Assembly: GCA_028290305.1 (NCBI GenBank)
Contig: JAQGKC010000357.1
Location: 1 to 34,765 of the forward strand
Length of the DNA: 34,765 nt
Reading direction: 5' to 3'
Origin: Bradyrhizobium sp.
GTDB taxonomy: Bacteria > Pseudomonadota > Alphaproteobacteria > Rhizobiales > Xanthobacteraceae
Shown here: positions 1 through 8,227 of the stretch, in pieces
Layout: each line of letters begins with the position of its first letter
How positions within the stretch are numbered: the stretch's first letter is position 1
Program-made: the position numbers and the translations under genes
Notes under the pieces: generated by a model
Databases searched by the model: none
What the model was told of the DNA's origin: nothing
What the model saw: only the letters and a program-made list of their open reading frames with translations

Positions 1-353
1 AGCTGGCCGCGAAACACCTGCACTTCGTAGATATCGGCGGCCTGGAAGCAGACCACCGCGGCTGCGGTCATGCCGAAAATGGCCGCGACATAATCCCAGC
101 TAAAGCCGTTGAGGCGCACCACATATCCGAGATAGAGCGCGATGCCGACGACGCTCAACAGCACAAAATCAGCGAGACGAACGGCGCCCGCGATCACGAT
201 CGGTGAATAGGCGCGGCGCACTTTCTGGTTGGTGACGGCAAGGGCTGCCTGGGACAGCCGGCGTCGCCGTTCGACGGGAGGACGCCCCTGCGTTGTTGTG
301 GCGGCTGCCGCTGCTGCGGCATTTAACATGGAGCGTGCGTTGATCGGTTCCAC
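1..353 (-). CDS. Undecaprenyl-phosphate sugar phosphotransferase, N-terminal part (cut by window edge)
   Basis: Only the first ~117 codons are present; the gene runs off the left edge. The translation has an Ala-rich start, a basic stretch (RRRRLS), and then hydrophobic segments (for example DFVLLSVVGIALYLGYVV and YVAAIFGMTAAAVVCFQAA). This matches the N-terminal membrane half of polyprenyl glycosylphosphotransferases, which load the first sugar phosphate of an EPS repeat onto undecaprenyl phosphate at the inner membrane. The catalytic C-terminal domain is outside the window. The start is ambiguous: a GTG at 353 (protein beginning MEPINARSML) is the first in-frame start after a TAA, and an ATG at 329 is the alternative; neither has a clear ribosome binding site. 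It lies 117 bp downstream of the GT4 gene on the same strand, consistent with one EPS operon. The family call rests on the membrane-segment pattern and context. Confidence 0.7.
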   Translation of the reverse strand, partial: MEPINARSMLNAAAAAAATTTQGRPPVERRRRLSQAALAVTNQKVRRAYSPIVIAGAVRLADFVLLSVVGIALYLGYVVRLNGFSWDYVAAIFGMTAAAVVCFQAADIYEVQVFRGQ

Positions 354-470
354 TGTCGTTTAAGTCCGTTCTTGCACGGGCATCTAGGAATGCGCGCGCC
401 GAGGCGTAATGCCCCGCTTCACGGCTTAGAGGACAAATCGGAAGAAACAGTTATCGTTGGCAAAGAACGG

Positions 471-1604
471 TTAACGATCTGCAAACGCGTCGCGATAACC
501 CGCTAATACCCCTTCGACCATCGCCTTTTGCGAAAAATGCTGGAAGATTCTTTCGCGAAGGGATTTTGCGCGCGCCAGCGCCGCGGCAGGGTCCTCGAGT
601 GCGGTCTCGATTGCGTCCGCCATGGCGCCCACGATACCCGGCGCAAACAGCGCCTCGGTGTGCGATCCGAAAATTTCGGGAATGCCGCCGACATTGGCGG
701 CCACCATCGGAATGCCTGCAGCGGCCGCCTCGATCACGACATACGGCATCGAATCTCCGCGAGATGGAACCACCAGCAACGAGCCTTTTGAAAAGCCGTA
801 CCGCGCCTTGACGTGGCCGATGAAACGCACCGCCTCGCCAAGACCCAGCCGCTGGATCTGAGCCTTGAGCACCTCGAGTTCCTCGCCGTCGCCGGCCAGC
901 GTCAGCGTGACCGGTTTGCCGTCGGCGCGGAGCCGCCCCACCGTGTCGATCAGAAGATCCGCCCCCTTGATATGCCTGAATTCACCGACATAGACGATAT
1001 CGGTGGCGTCAGCCGCCTTCACGATCGGGTCGAACTCATTGGCCGTTACGCCATTGAATACGCAGCGCACGAGGCTCGCCGGCATGCCGATGGTGCGTTG
1101 ATAGGTGTCGCGCGCGAACGCGCTTTCGAACAAGAACAGGTCGGTCCGGTTCTTCAACGCGCGTTCGAGGCAGCCATAGAGCGCACCTTTCACCGTATTC
1201 GGCGGGTAGTGCAGAGAGCCGCCATGCGGCGTATAGACACGAATGGTATCGTTTGAAGCGCCCTTCAGGCGAATGAAGGCGCCGGCTTTGGCGCCGTGGC
1301 CGTGCAGGACGTCCGGCTTCAGCTGCCGGATCAGCCGCATGATACGCGCCCACATCACCACGTCCGAGGGATGCGGTTCGCGGTGAATCGCAAGACGATG
1401 GACGCCGAGCTTGAGGCGCGGCGCGATTTCCGCGAGCGCCGCTTCGGCGCGTTCGCCGCCAGTGAGGCTGTCGGCGACAATGCCGACGTGGTGGCCGCGA
1501 TCGGCCTGGCCGTTGGCGAGGTCGAGGATGTGACGGAAGATTCCGCCGACCGGCGCGCGCACCGCGTGCAGGATATGAAGCGGCTGATCTGAAATCTCGG
1601 GCAT
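471..1604 (-). CDS. GT4 family glycosyltransferase (exopolysaccharide assembly)
   Basis: A 377-residue GT-B enzyme. The N-terminal half has the Gly-rich acceptor-side motif (VGGIFRHILDLA, ~19-30) and YTPHGGS (~124-130). The C-terminal half has the GT4 donor-site pattern: YVGEFRHIKGADLLID (205-220) with the usual Lys-Gly, LAGDGEE (236-242), and SRGDSMPYVVIEAAAAGIP (281-299), which corresponds to the family's EX7E region with Asp284 at the usual first Glu and Glu292 as the second. It probably transfers a sugar from a nucleotide sugar to the lipid-linked EPS precursor on the cytoplasmic face. It starts 2 bp after the stop of the export lipoprotein gene, so the two are almost certainly cotranscribed and perhaps translationally coupled. 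The sugar and linkage cannot be told from sequence. Confidence 0.88.
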   Translation of the reverse strand: MPEISDQPLHILHAVRAPVGGIFRHILDLANGQADRGHHVGIVADSLTGGERAEAALAEIAPRLKLGVHRLAIHREPHPSDVVMWARIMRLIRQLKPDVLHGHGAKAGAFIRLKGASNDTIRVYTPHGGSLHYPPNTVKGALYGCLERALKNRTDLFLFESAFARDTYQRTIGMPASLVRCVFNGVTANEFDPIVKAADATDIVYVGEFRHIKGADLLIDTVGRLRADGKPVTLTLAGDGEELEVLKAQIQRLGLGEAVRFIGHVKARYGFSKGSLLVVPSRGDSMPYVVIEAAAAGIPMVAANVGGIPEIFGSHTEALFAPGIVGAMADAIETALEDPAAALARAKSLRERIFQHFSQKAMVEGVLAGYRDAFADR

Positions 1605-1606
1605 GA

Positions 1607-2275
1607 TCAGAACCAGCGCTCGCCGACGAGGACGGTATCGCCAGGGCTGAGCGGGGTGCCGAGCGGCACCACGACGCGCATCGAACCGGAACCGTCGGTG
1701 TGGGTCAGGGTGACCTGGTCGCGCCGGGCCCGCGGCGAAAATCCGCCCGCGATTGCGACTGCGCTTTCGACGCTCATGTTGGGCACGTAAGGATATTGGC
1801 CGGGGGCCGCGACTTCACCGAGGATAAAGAACGGCCGATAGGAATCGATCTCCACCGCCACCGAGGGATCGCGGATGTAGCCGCTGCGGAGTCTGCCGGT
1901 GATCTCCGCGGCCAGTCCGGCCGGTGTTCGTCCGCGCGCCGGCACCGAACCGATCAGCGGCATGGTGATGGAGCCGGCGGCATCGATCGCGTAAGTATTG
2001 GTGAGACCTTCCTGGCCAAAGACCACAACCCGTAATTTGTCGCCGGCATCGAGCCGGTAGGCGCCATCATATGCCGCCGGCATTGGCGCGGCGGCGTAAG
2101 CCACGGCAGTTGGGGCAGGGACCATGCCGTAGGATTGTCCATAGGCCATCGCATCAAGATCGCTCTGCGGCTGGACTACCGCGACTGGCGCGGGTCCGCG
2201 CATGCAGCCCGACAGCGCGAGTGCAGCCAGCAAACAGAAAATAGCGGCGTGCACGCCCCGCATCGAAAAACCCAT
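1607..2275 (-). CDS. Polysaccharide export outer-membrane lipoprotein (OPX/Wza-like, short form)
   Basis: A 222-residue protein with a lipoprotein signal peptide (lipobox LSGC, Cys24; a second possible start is Met5 at 2263). After a Pro/Ala-rich linker comes a Poly_export domain (~73-145: YRLDAGDKLRVVVFGQ, TMPLIG, YIRDPSVAVEI) and then an SLBB-like segment (~148-218: FFILGEVAAPGQYPY, VESAVAIAGGFS). It is much shorter than E. coli Wza (~380 residues) and lacks room for the long C-terminal part, as in the short rhizobial export proteins. It would form the periplasmic/outer-membrane conduit for EPS together with the ExoP-like inner-membrane protein encoded divergently at 2443. It is the first gene of the leftward EPS string. 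Confidence 0.9.
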   Translation of the reverse strand: MGFSMRGVHAAIFCLLAALALSGCMRGPAPVAVVQPQSDLDAMAYGQSYGMVPAPTAVAYAAAPMPAAYDGAYRLDAGDKLRVVVFGQEGLTNTYAIDAAGSITMPLIGSVPARGRTPAGLAAEITGRLRSGYIRDPSVAVEIDSYRPFFILGEVAAPGQYPYVPNMSVESAVAIAGGFSPRARRDQVTLTHTDGSGSMRVVVPLGTPLSPGDTVLVGERWF

Positions 2276-2442
2276 AAGAAGTATTGATTCCGATTAAGAA
2301 CTTTCATGGTTAACAAAGCGTGACAGCGCCAGCCCGAGCTGCAACATCCACAAGGCAAATCGGCTCAATTAACCCAGCGGCAACCTTAATGGAGTGTAAT
2401 CGGCCGGGTTAAGTGGAGTCGTAGCGTCTGCGGGAGTGTGCG
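2276..2442. promoter_or_regulatory. Divergent EPS promoter region with TTAACCC/GGGTTAA inverted repeat
   Basis: This 167-bp gap separates the divergently transcribed export-lipoprotein and chain-length genes, so it must hold both promoters. Seen in the sequence: a 7-bp inverted repeat, TTAACCC at 2369-2375 and GGGTTAA at 2406-2412, with 30 bp between the arms; the spacing suits two half-sites on nearly the same DNA face. A strong ribosome binding site (GGGAG, ~2431) precedes the ATG at 2443. No confident -35/-10 pair was found. That the repeat is an operator is inference. Confidence 0.4.
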
Positions 2443-4668
2443 ATGCGTTTAGCGTTCTGGCGTGCAGGCAAGGACAAGGCGCTGATCCAGAGGGCCATCT
2501 CAAAGCCTGGGCCGGCAGCCACCAGGCCATCCGCCGCGTCGTCCCCATCCGGCGATCTGGATTTGCACGCGTTGGGCCATGCGCTTGTGCGCAAAAGGGG
2601 CTGGATCATCGTTCCGACGGTGATTGCCGCGGTCCTCTCGATCGCCACCGTCAATTTGATTACCCCACGTTATAAATCCGAAGCGCGCATCCTGATCGAT
2701 GGGCGCGAGAACGTGTTCCTGCGGCCGAATGGCGAACGCAACGAGGAACGCAACACGCTCGATGCCGAGGCCGTTACAAGTCAGGTCCAGCTCCTGCTAT
2801 CCCGGGATCTCGCGCGCGAAATCATCAAGAAGAACAAGCTTGCCGAGCTACCGGAATTCGATCCGGTCCTGCAGGGCGTTGCGCCCATCAAGTCTCTGCT
2901 GGCCCTGTTCGGGATCGGTCGCGATCCATTCTCGCTGACGCCCGAAGAGCGCGTGCTGGATGCTTATTTCGATCGCTACACTGCCTATGCGGTCGATAAA
3001 TCGCGCGTCATCGTCATCGAATTCCAGTCGAGCGATCCGGATCTGGCCGCGCGTGTCGCCAACTCGATCGCCGAAGGTTATCTGGTGCTGCAACAAGGCG
3101 CACGGCAGGAGCAGGCCAAATCCGCCAGCCAATGGCTGTCGGGCGAAATCGATAATCTGCGCAAGAAGGTCGCGGAAGCGGACTCCCGGGTCGAGGATTT
3201 CCGTTCCAAATCGAGCCTGTTTGTCGGCACCAACAATACCACGCTGTCCAATCAGCAGATGGGCGAGCTGAATACGCAATTGAACAACGCGCGGGCACTG
3301 AAGTCCGACGCGGAATCGAAAGCGCGGCTGATCCGTGAAATGCTTCAGAGCGGCAAGCCGATCGAAGCCTCCGAGGTTCTCAATTCCGAACTGATTCGCC
3401 GGTTGTCCGAACAGCGCGTCACACTGCGCGGGCAACTCGCCGAGCAGTCGTCGACGCTGCTCGACGGCCATCCGCGCATCAAGGAGCTGAAGGCGCAGCT
3501 TGCGGACCTCGACCGTCAGATTCACGAAGAGGCGAGCAAGATCTCCCGCTCGCTGGACAGTGATGCGCGCATCGCCGGCGGCCGGGTTGAGGGCTTGAGC
3601 GCAAGCCTTGAACAATTGAAGAAGCAGGCGACCTCGACCAACGGTCAGGATGTCCAGCTTCGGGCGCTCGAGCGGGAAGCCAAGGCGCAACGCGATCTCC
3701 TGGAATCGTATCTTGCGAAATATCGCGAAGCCAACACCCGTGAGAATATCGAGGCCGCACCCGCGGATGGCCGGATCATCTCCCGCGCCAGCGTTTCCAA
3801 CACCCCGGCATATCCCAAGAAGCTGCCGATCGTGTTGATCGCTACGCTAGCCACATTGATGCTCAGCGCCGGCACGATCGTAACCGGCGAACTGCTGCGC
3901 ATGACGGCGCCGCGCCTGATGGCGCCGCGCGCGGAGGCCATGTCTGCATCCTCACCGGCTCCGTCCCGTGCGCCTGCGGCTGTTGCCGAGCCCGCTCCAA
4001 CCTTCAGCGAAATCCGGTCGGAGATTCAAAGCGAACCCGAACCCGTTCCCGTCGCTGCGACCGAGTTCACCGAGATCGAGCAACTCGCCGAAGCTTTGCG
4101 CAGCGCCGGCGACGCGGCACGCAAGGTCACGATCCTTGGTACCGCTTCAAGCGAGAGCATCACGCTGACGACGCTGACGCTTGCGCGCCTGATCGCACGC
4201 AACGCAAGGGTCGTGGTGGTCGATTTGGCGGGGACGTCGCTGACGATCCCGGCGGTATCGGTTGATCCGACCGCGCCGGGGCTGGCGGAACTGATGCTGG
4301 GCGAAGCCTCGTTTTCGCAAGTGATCACCAAGGACCGGCTGTCGCGGGTTCATCTTGTCAGCGCCGGACGTCCGGGTTCGGACCGCGCCTTGCTGCAATC
4401 GCCGCGGCTTACGCTGGCGATCGATGCGTTGCTGCGGGTTTACGATCATGTGTTGCTGGACGCCGGCACCGCTTCCGATCTGCCCGCGGAGTTGCTGACG
4501 ACGCAGGCGCGCGCCGTGGTGGTGCCGGATGCGTCGATGACCCGGGATGCCCGCACGCTGATGTGCGATCAACTGAAAGCGGTGGGTTTCACTGAGGTGA
4601 CGATGTTGAGCAAGCCATCGCAGCCCTCGGATGCCGTCGAGCCCGGCCCGCGGGTGGTGGCGGCCTGA
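2443..4668 (+). CDS. Wzz/ExoP-type polysaccharide chain-length protein with degenerate BY-kinase domain
   Basis: A 741-residue inner-membrane polysaccharide co-polymerase. Order: cytoplasmic N-terminus; TM1 (~54-72); Wzz domain (~75-215); long periplasmic coiled coil (~225-430); Pro-rich TM2 (NTPAYPKKLPIVLIATLA, ~453-484); an Ala/Pro/Glu-rich linker; and a CpsD-like cytoplasmic domain (~560-735). The family controls EPS chain length with the export lipoprotein. In bacterial tyrosine kinases the last domain carries Walker A (GxxxxGKT/S), Walker A' (DxD) and a Tyr cluster. Here the Walker A site reads GTASSESIT (566-574) with no GK, the A' site reads VVVVDLAG (590-597) with one Asp, and the tail after ~700 has no Tyr. 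The fold is kept but kinase activity is unlikely. The start at 2443 is supported by GGGAG about 8 nt upstream. Confidence 0.9.
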   Translation: MRLAFWRAGKDKALIQRAISKPGPAATRPSAASSPSGDLDLHALGHALVRKRGWIIVPTVIAAVLSIATVNLITPRYKSEARILIDGRENVFLRPNGERNEERNTLDAEAVTSQVQLLLSRDLAREIIKKNKLAELPEFDPVLQGVAPIKSLLALFGIGRDPFSLTPEERVLDAYFDRYTAYAVDKSRVIVIEFQSSDPDLAARVANSIAEGYLVLQQGARQEQAKSASQWLSGEIDNLRKKVAEADSRVEDFRSKSSLFVGTNNTTLSNQQMGELNTQLNNARALKSDAESKARLIREMLQSGKPIEASEVLNSELIRRLSEQRVTLRGQLAEQSSTLLDGHPRIKELKAQLADLDRQIHEEASKISRSLDSDARIAGGRVEGLSASLEQLKKQATSTNGQDVQLRALEREAKAQRDLLESYLAKYREANTRENIEAAPADGRIISRASVSNTPAYPKKLPIVLIATLATLMLSAGTIVTGELLRMTAPRLMAPRAEAMSASSPAPSRAPAAVAEPAPTFSEIRSEIQSEPEPVPVAATEFTEIEQLAEALRSAGDAARKVTILGTASSESITLTTLTLARLIARNARVVVVDLAGTSLTIPAVSVDPTAPGLAELMLGEASFSQVITKDRLSRVHLVSAGRPGSDRALLQSPRLTLAIDALLRVYDHVLLDAGTASDLPAELLTTQARAVVVPDASMTRDARTLMCDQLKAVGFTEVTMLSKPSQPSDAVEPGPRVVAA

Positions 4669-4753
4669 AGCCTGCGTTTGCCGTGGTTTCGAAAGACCGC
4701 TTCATTGCGCCTTCCACGGGTGCGCGACAAGCTCCTTCCTTCATTTCCTCATT

Positions 4754-4783
4754 TCTACCATCGCGAGTATCGTCTACCATCGC
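4754..4783. repeat. 11-bp direct repeat upstream of the GYF-protease gene
   Basis: TCTACCATCGC occurs at 4754-4764 and again at 4773-4783, a period of 19 bp. It ends 31 bp before the ATG at 4815 and lies in the otherwise featureless gap 4669-4814. Tandem sites on one DNA face can be activator sites, but nothing further supports that here; chance duplication is possible. Confidence 0.4.
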
Positions 4784-4814
4784 CTTATAGGAAGGCGTTG
4801 GGGCTGGGCGCGGT

Positions 4815-6827
4815 ATGGCGGTCGAGTGGTATTTGCAGGATCTGACGGGCCAAGACGGCCCGCTCGGAACTGCCGAGCTAAGGCAAAAGCTTGCGAGCTA
4901 CGCAAACCTTGAGCACGTTTTCATTTGGCGAGAAGGCTTTCAGGACTGGAAGTCAGTTGCCGAGGTCTTTGATTCTTTTGAGGCTCCTGAAGCCTTAAAT
5001 CAACGCAAACGGGTAAAGAGACGTTGGGCGGTCTACGGCCTGACGTTGGGGACTTTGGTTTGTGCTGCGGACATCGTTTTCGAGTGGCGCGGAAAACAGT
5101 TTCTCCCCTGGAATGGCAACGAAACCGAGAACATTGGGCGCGTCATCGGCTCGGTTGGTATTCTAACGCTGCTGTTTTTTCTGGCAGGAACGCTTAAAGA
5201 CGCGTTCTTCTCGCGCTGGAAGATTCGTAGCAACGTCGACCGTGTTACGGGAACAGCACCGCAGCAAGCGGCGGAAAAACGGCCTGCTTATAAGCACAAC
5301 AACTTCATCGCCCAAAATTGGCGAGGAGATTACCCGCTCTTTGTTTCGTACTGGGTATTCGGTCTGATCGGGAATTTCGCCGTTGCGCTGGTTCCTCTCG
5401 GCCTCTCCACTGTCTTCGAGTCCAGGTCTGGTTTCCAACCCACATACGTGTTCGCCTTCATTTTAGGCGTATGGCTTGTATCCATTGCGATATCGGTTTG
5501 GCAGTGGGTCGGTGTTTGGCGATCGGCCAACCGGTATATCGAGCGCAAATCGCTAAAACTCGAGCGTGCGCCCTGGGCCGGCGTCGCAAAGCTGCTTGCC
5601 GTGATCGCCTTCTTCCAGCTCTCAGTTGCCATCGTTTGGTCCGCAATTCCTCAAGTGAGGGAAGCGACCCGCTTGGCCTTTATGAACGATCCGGATATTC
5701 CGGAGTATTTCATACGGGTGATGAGGAACGGCACCGAGGCGGAAATAACCGGCGGAATAAAGTATGGCCTCGCAGACGATTTTAAAAAGATCTTGCGGGC
5801 ATCGCGTCAAATCCGGGTTGTTCATCTTAACAGCATCGGAGGCCGGATAGGTGAGGGAGAAAAATTATATAACCTGATCAGGGATAAAAGGCTGAACACG
5901 TACGTCTCGGCCAAATGCTTGTCGGCATGCACGCTTGCGTTCTCCGGCGGTGCCGAACGCATTCTCCTGCACGGAGCCGTCCTGGGATTCCACCGCGGGT
6001 CATTCGCGGGCGAAGACCAGAAGGACTCGCCGGAACTGCAAGGCCAACGGAAGATTTTCACCGAAGCAGGGTACGATGCTTCATTTATCGCTCGCGCGTT
6101 GGCCACGCCAAGCTCGGATCTGTGGCAGCCACCCGAAGCGGAGCTTTTGAAATCGAACGTCGTTACAAAAGTGTCGAACGGTTCGGATTACGCATTTTCG
6201 GGTCTTGAGGCAGACGTTTCCAGAGAATCGTTTTCGAAATCGCTGAAAGAAAACGCCGGCGTTTACGCTGCGGTCAGTGCGCGGTTCCCGAAAGACTACG
6301 ATGAGATGGTCGGCGTCTATTACGATGCGTTTGTCGCCGGAAAGACGGAGGCCGAAGCGGCTTCGCTTCTCTATGTCAAACTGGAGGATATCGTATCGGC
6401 TAATCGCCATCTGGCCGACGATGACGTTCTTATCGACCTTGGAAGTTTGATGGCTGATCAACTTGCCGTCTTGCAGAAACAAAGTCCGGCAATTTGCTAT
6501 AAGTTCGCGACGAGCGGGGTCCTCGATAGTGACTTGATACCGCAAGCCTTCTCGAAGCGCGAGTTGGATATCGAGGAACGAATTATCCGTACGGCAGCAA
6601 AGAGGCCCGATGCCGATGCGTCGGGTAAGGAACTCTGGCCGAAGCTTTCGAACAAGCTCGCCGCAAAGGGAATAACCAAGAGCGATCTCGGCTTGATAGA
6701 GGGTTCAAAGGTCGCAGACAGCCAGCAGGCGAGATTTTGCTCGGTATTGATTGCGCTTTACCGGGAAGCTGCGGCGCTGCCGAAGGAAGGCGCGGTCATC
6801 CTGCGTTCTTTGGTTGCTGCGAAATAG
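4815..6827 (+). CDS. GYF_2-like domain / multi-TM / ClpP-like (COG3904-type) protease fusion protein
   Basis: A 670-residue protein. Residues 3-52 resemble the GYF_2 domain (EWYLQDLTGQDGPLGTAEL, VFIWREGFQDWKSV), a probable peptide-binding module on the cytoplasmic side. About five hydrophobic segments follow (~73-90, 108-125, 175-200, 211-235, 257-277). Residues ~300-460 match the ClpP/crotonase-like domain of predicted periplasmic COG3904 proteins: LNSIGGRIGEGEKLYNLI (338-355), CLSACTLAFSGG (368-379) with Ser370 as likely nucleophile, and GFHRGSF (391-397) with His393. The Ser-to-His distance of 23 is close to that in ClpP; Asp435 is a possible third residue. The ~210-residue C-terminal region is unassigned. 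By eye the gene is richer in A/T than its neighbours, suggesting transfer. The substrate is unknown, and no neighbour indicates a partner. Confidence 0.75.
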   Translation: MAVEWYLQDLTGQDGPLGTAELRQKLASYANLEHVFIWREGFQDWKSVAEVFDSFEAPEALNQRKRVKRRWAVYGLTLGTLVCAADIVFEWRGKQFLPWNGNETENIGRVIGSVGILTLLFFLAGTLKDAFFSRWKIRSNVDRVTGTAPQQAAEKRPAYKHNNFIAQNWRGDYPLFVSYWVFGLIGNFAVALVPLGLSTVFESRSGFQPTYVFAFILGVWLVSIAISVWQWVGVWRSANRYIERKSLKLERAPWAGVAKLLAVIAFFQLSVAIVWSAIPQVREATRLAFMNDPDIPEYFIRVMRNGTEAEITGGIKYGLADDFKKILRASRQIRVVHLNSIGGRIGEGEKLYNLIRDKRLNTYVSAKCLSACTLAFSGGAERILLHGAVLGFHRGSFAGEDQKDSPELQGQRKIFTEAGYDASFIARALATPSSDLWQPPEAELLKSNVVTKVSNGSDYAFSGLEADVSRESFSKSLKENAGVYAAVSARFPKDYDEMVGVYYDAFVAGKTEAEAASLLYVKLEDIVSANRHLADDDVLIDLGSLMADQLAVLQKQSPAICYKFATSGVLDSDLIPQAFSKRELDIEERIIRTAAKRPDADASGKELWPKLSNKLAAKGITKSDLGLIEGSKVADSQQARFCSVLIALYREAAALPKEGAVILRSLVAAK

Positions 6828-7002
6828 CAGGGTGCGCCGAAGCTGGCGTGTTGAGGATCCAGCGGCGTAGTGCGCATCGCAACACCGCATGCAATGGCCT
6901 GCGCCCGCCGCGGGTTTTCCGCAGTCTCATATCGAGCGTTCGCCTGGCGACGCGGAAGCCCTTGACGGCAAAGCTGCAGTTTGTTTGTATTAAGCAAATA
7001 CG

Positions 7003-7019
7003 ATTTGATAATATCAAAT
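7003..7019. promoter_or_regulatory. Perfect 17-bp palindrome, candidate operator
   Basis: ATTTGATA-A-TATCAAAT is a perfect 8-bp inverted repeat around one base. It sits 2 bp upstream of the AGGAGG ribosome binding site (7022-7027) of the first monooxygenase gene. A looser repeat, GTATT-N5-AATAC, lies just before it (6988-7002). The position fits a repressor site blocking transcription of the four-gene catabolic operon, most simply for the IclR protein encoded at its end. Binding is inference. Confidence 0.5.
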
Positions 7020-7035
7020 ATAGGAGGAAGTGACG

Positions 7036-8199
7036 ATGCCGCGAAAACCTAAGGTCGTGGTCGTTGGAGCGGGGATTGGCGGCCTGACCGCGGCGGCGTC
7101 TCTGTTGAGCTTTGGGCTTGAAGTCGAGGTCTACGAGCAGGCTGCACAATTGGGGGAGGTCGGCGCGGGACTGCAGATCGGGCCGAACGCGGTCAGGGTG
7201 ATCAAGGCGCTCGGCCTTGAGGACCAGTTGCTTGAAGTCGCTTCAGAGCCAACGAACATGGTATCGCTCAATTGGAACGATGCCAGCTTGCGGTTTCGGG
7301 AGCCGCTTCGATCTATCGCGGAGCAGGAATATGGAGCGCGCTATCTTACGGCGCATCGCGCCGACCTTCATCACCTGCTGCGAAGTCTCGTTCCCGATTC
7401 CTCCATTCATTTGAATGCCGTTTGCGTCGACGCGTCTTCGGCCCGGTCAGGCGCAACGGTGTCGTTTTCCGATGGCCGTCAGATCGAATGCGACGTTCTG
7501 GTGGGAGCTGATGGGATCCATTCAGCCGTAAGAGGAAAACTGTTCGGAGACAAGCCGGCCAGATTCACGCACCAGATTTGCTGGCGAACGATGGTTCCGA
7601 TGGAAATCGTTCCGACGCGCATCGGACCCGGTGGCAGTGTGACGCTGCAGCATGGTGAATACTCCGGATGGATTGGGCCGACCGGACACGTGATTTGCTA
7701 TCCGATCCGGTCAGGCAAGTTTCTCAACATCTTCGCGGGTCGCGTTTCAAATCAATGGGTCGACGAATCCTGGGTGACACCGAGCACGACCGAAGAACTG
7801 TTGCAGGCCTACAGCGGTTGGAACGGCGCGCTACTCAAGATGCTGGAGCAGGCAGAGCGGTGCTTCAAGTGGGGGATCTACGACCGGGATCCGCTCGACC
7901 ACTGGGTATCGGGCCGGGCCGTGCTTCTCGGCGATGCCGCCCATCCGATGATGCCGACGCTGGCGCAGGGTGCTGCGATTTCCATCGAAGACGGTTACGC
8001 ACTGGCGCGCAATCTCGCCGCCCGCCCGGACGACATCGATGCCGGACTGGCGGCGTACCAAAGCGAAAGAGTCCCGCGTGCCAGCGCTGTGCAACTGCAG
8101 GCCCGCGCCCAATTCGAGGACAATCGAAAGGTTCCAGCGCCTCCGCCCCGTGACCGAAACTGGATATTCAAGCACGACGTGACCGCGCAACGAGCTTGA
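7036..8199 (+). CDS. FAD-dependent aromatic monooxygenase (salicylate/3-hydroxybenzoate hydroxylase type)
   Basis: A 387-residue class A flavoprotein monooxygenase. It has the Rossmann motif GAGIGG (11-16) right at the N-terminus, the DG motif (VLVGADGIHSAVR), and the GD motif (LLGDAAHPMMPTLAQG, ~296-311) followed by EDGYALAR. Such enzymes hydroxylate aromatic or heteroaromatic acids with NAD(P)H and O2 in the cytoplasm; the exact substrate cannot be assigned. The ATG at 7036 is chosen because AGGAGG (7022-7027) lies 8 nt upstream; an in-frame GTG at 7030 would be only 2 nt from it. It is the first gene of a probable operon with the MFS transporter (28 bp downstream), a second monooxygenase and an IclR regulator. 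Confidence 0.9.
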   Translation: MPRKPKVVVVGAGIGGLTAAASLLSFGLEVEVYEQAAQLGEVGAGLQIGPNAVRVIKALGLEDQLLEVASEPTNMVSLNWNDASLRFREPLRSIAEQEYGARYLTAHRADLHHLLRSLVPDSSIHLNAVCVDASSARSGATVSFSDGRQIECDVLVGADGIHSAVRGKLFGDKPARFTHQICWRTMVPMEIVPTRIGPGGSVTLQHGEYSGWIGPTGHVICYPIRSGKFLNIFAGRVSNQWVDESWVTPSTTEELLQAYSGWNGALLKMLEQAERCFKWGIYDRDPLDHWVSGRAVLLGDAAHPMMPTLAQGAAISIEDGYALARNLAARPDDIDAGLAAYQSERVPRASAVQLQARAQFEDNRKVPAPPPRDRNWIFKHDVTAQRA

Positions 8200-8227
8200 A
8201 CACAATAAAAAACAAGGGGAGGGAAAC

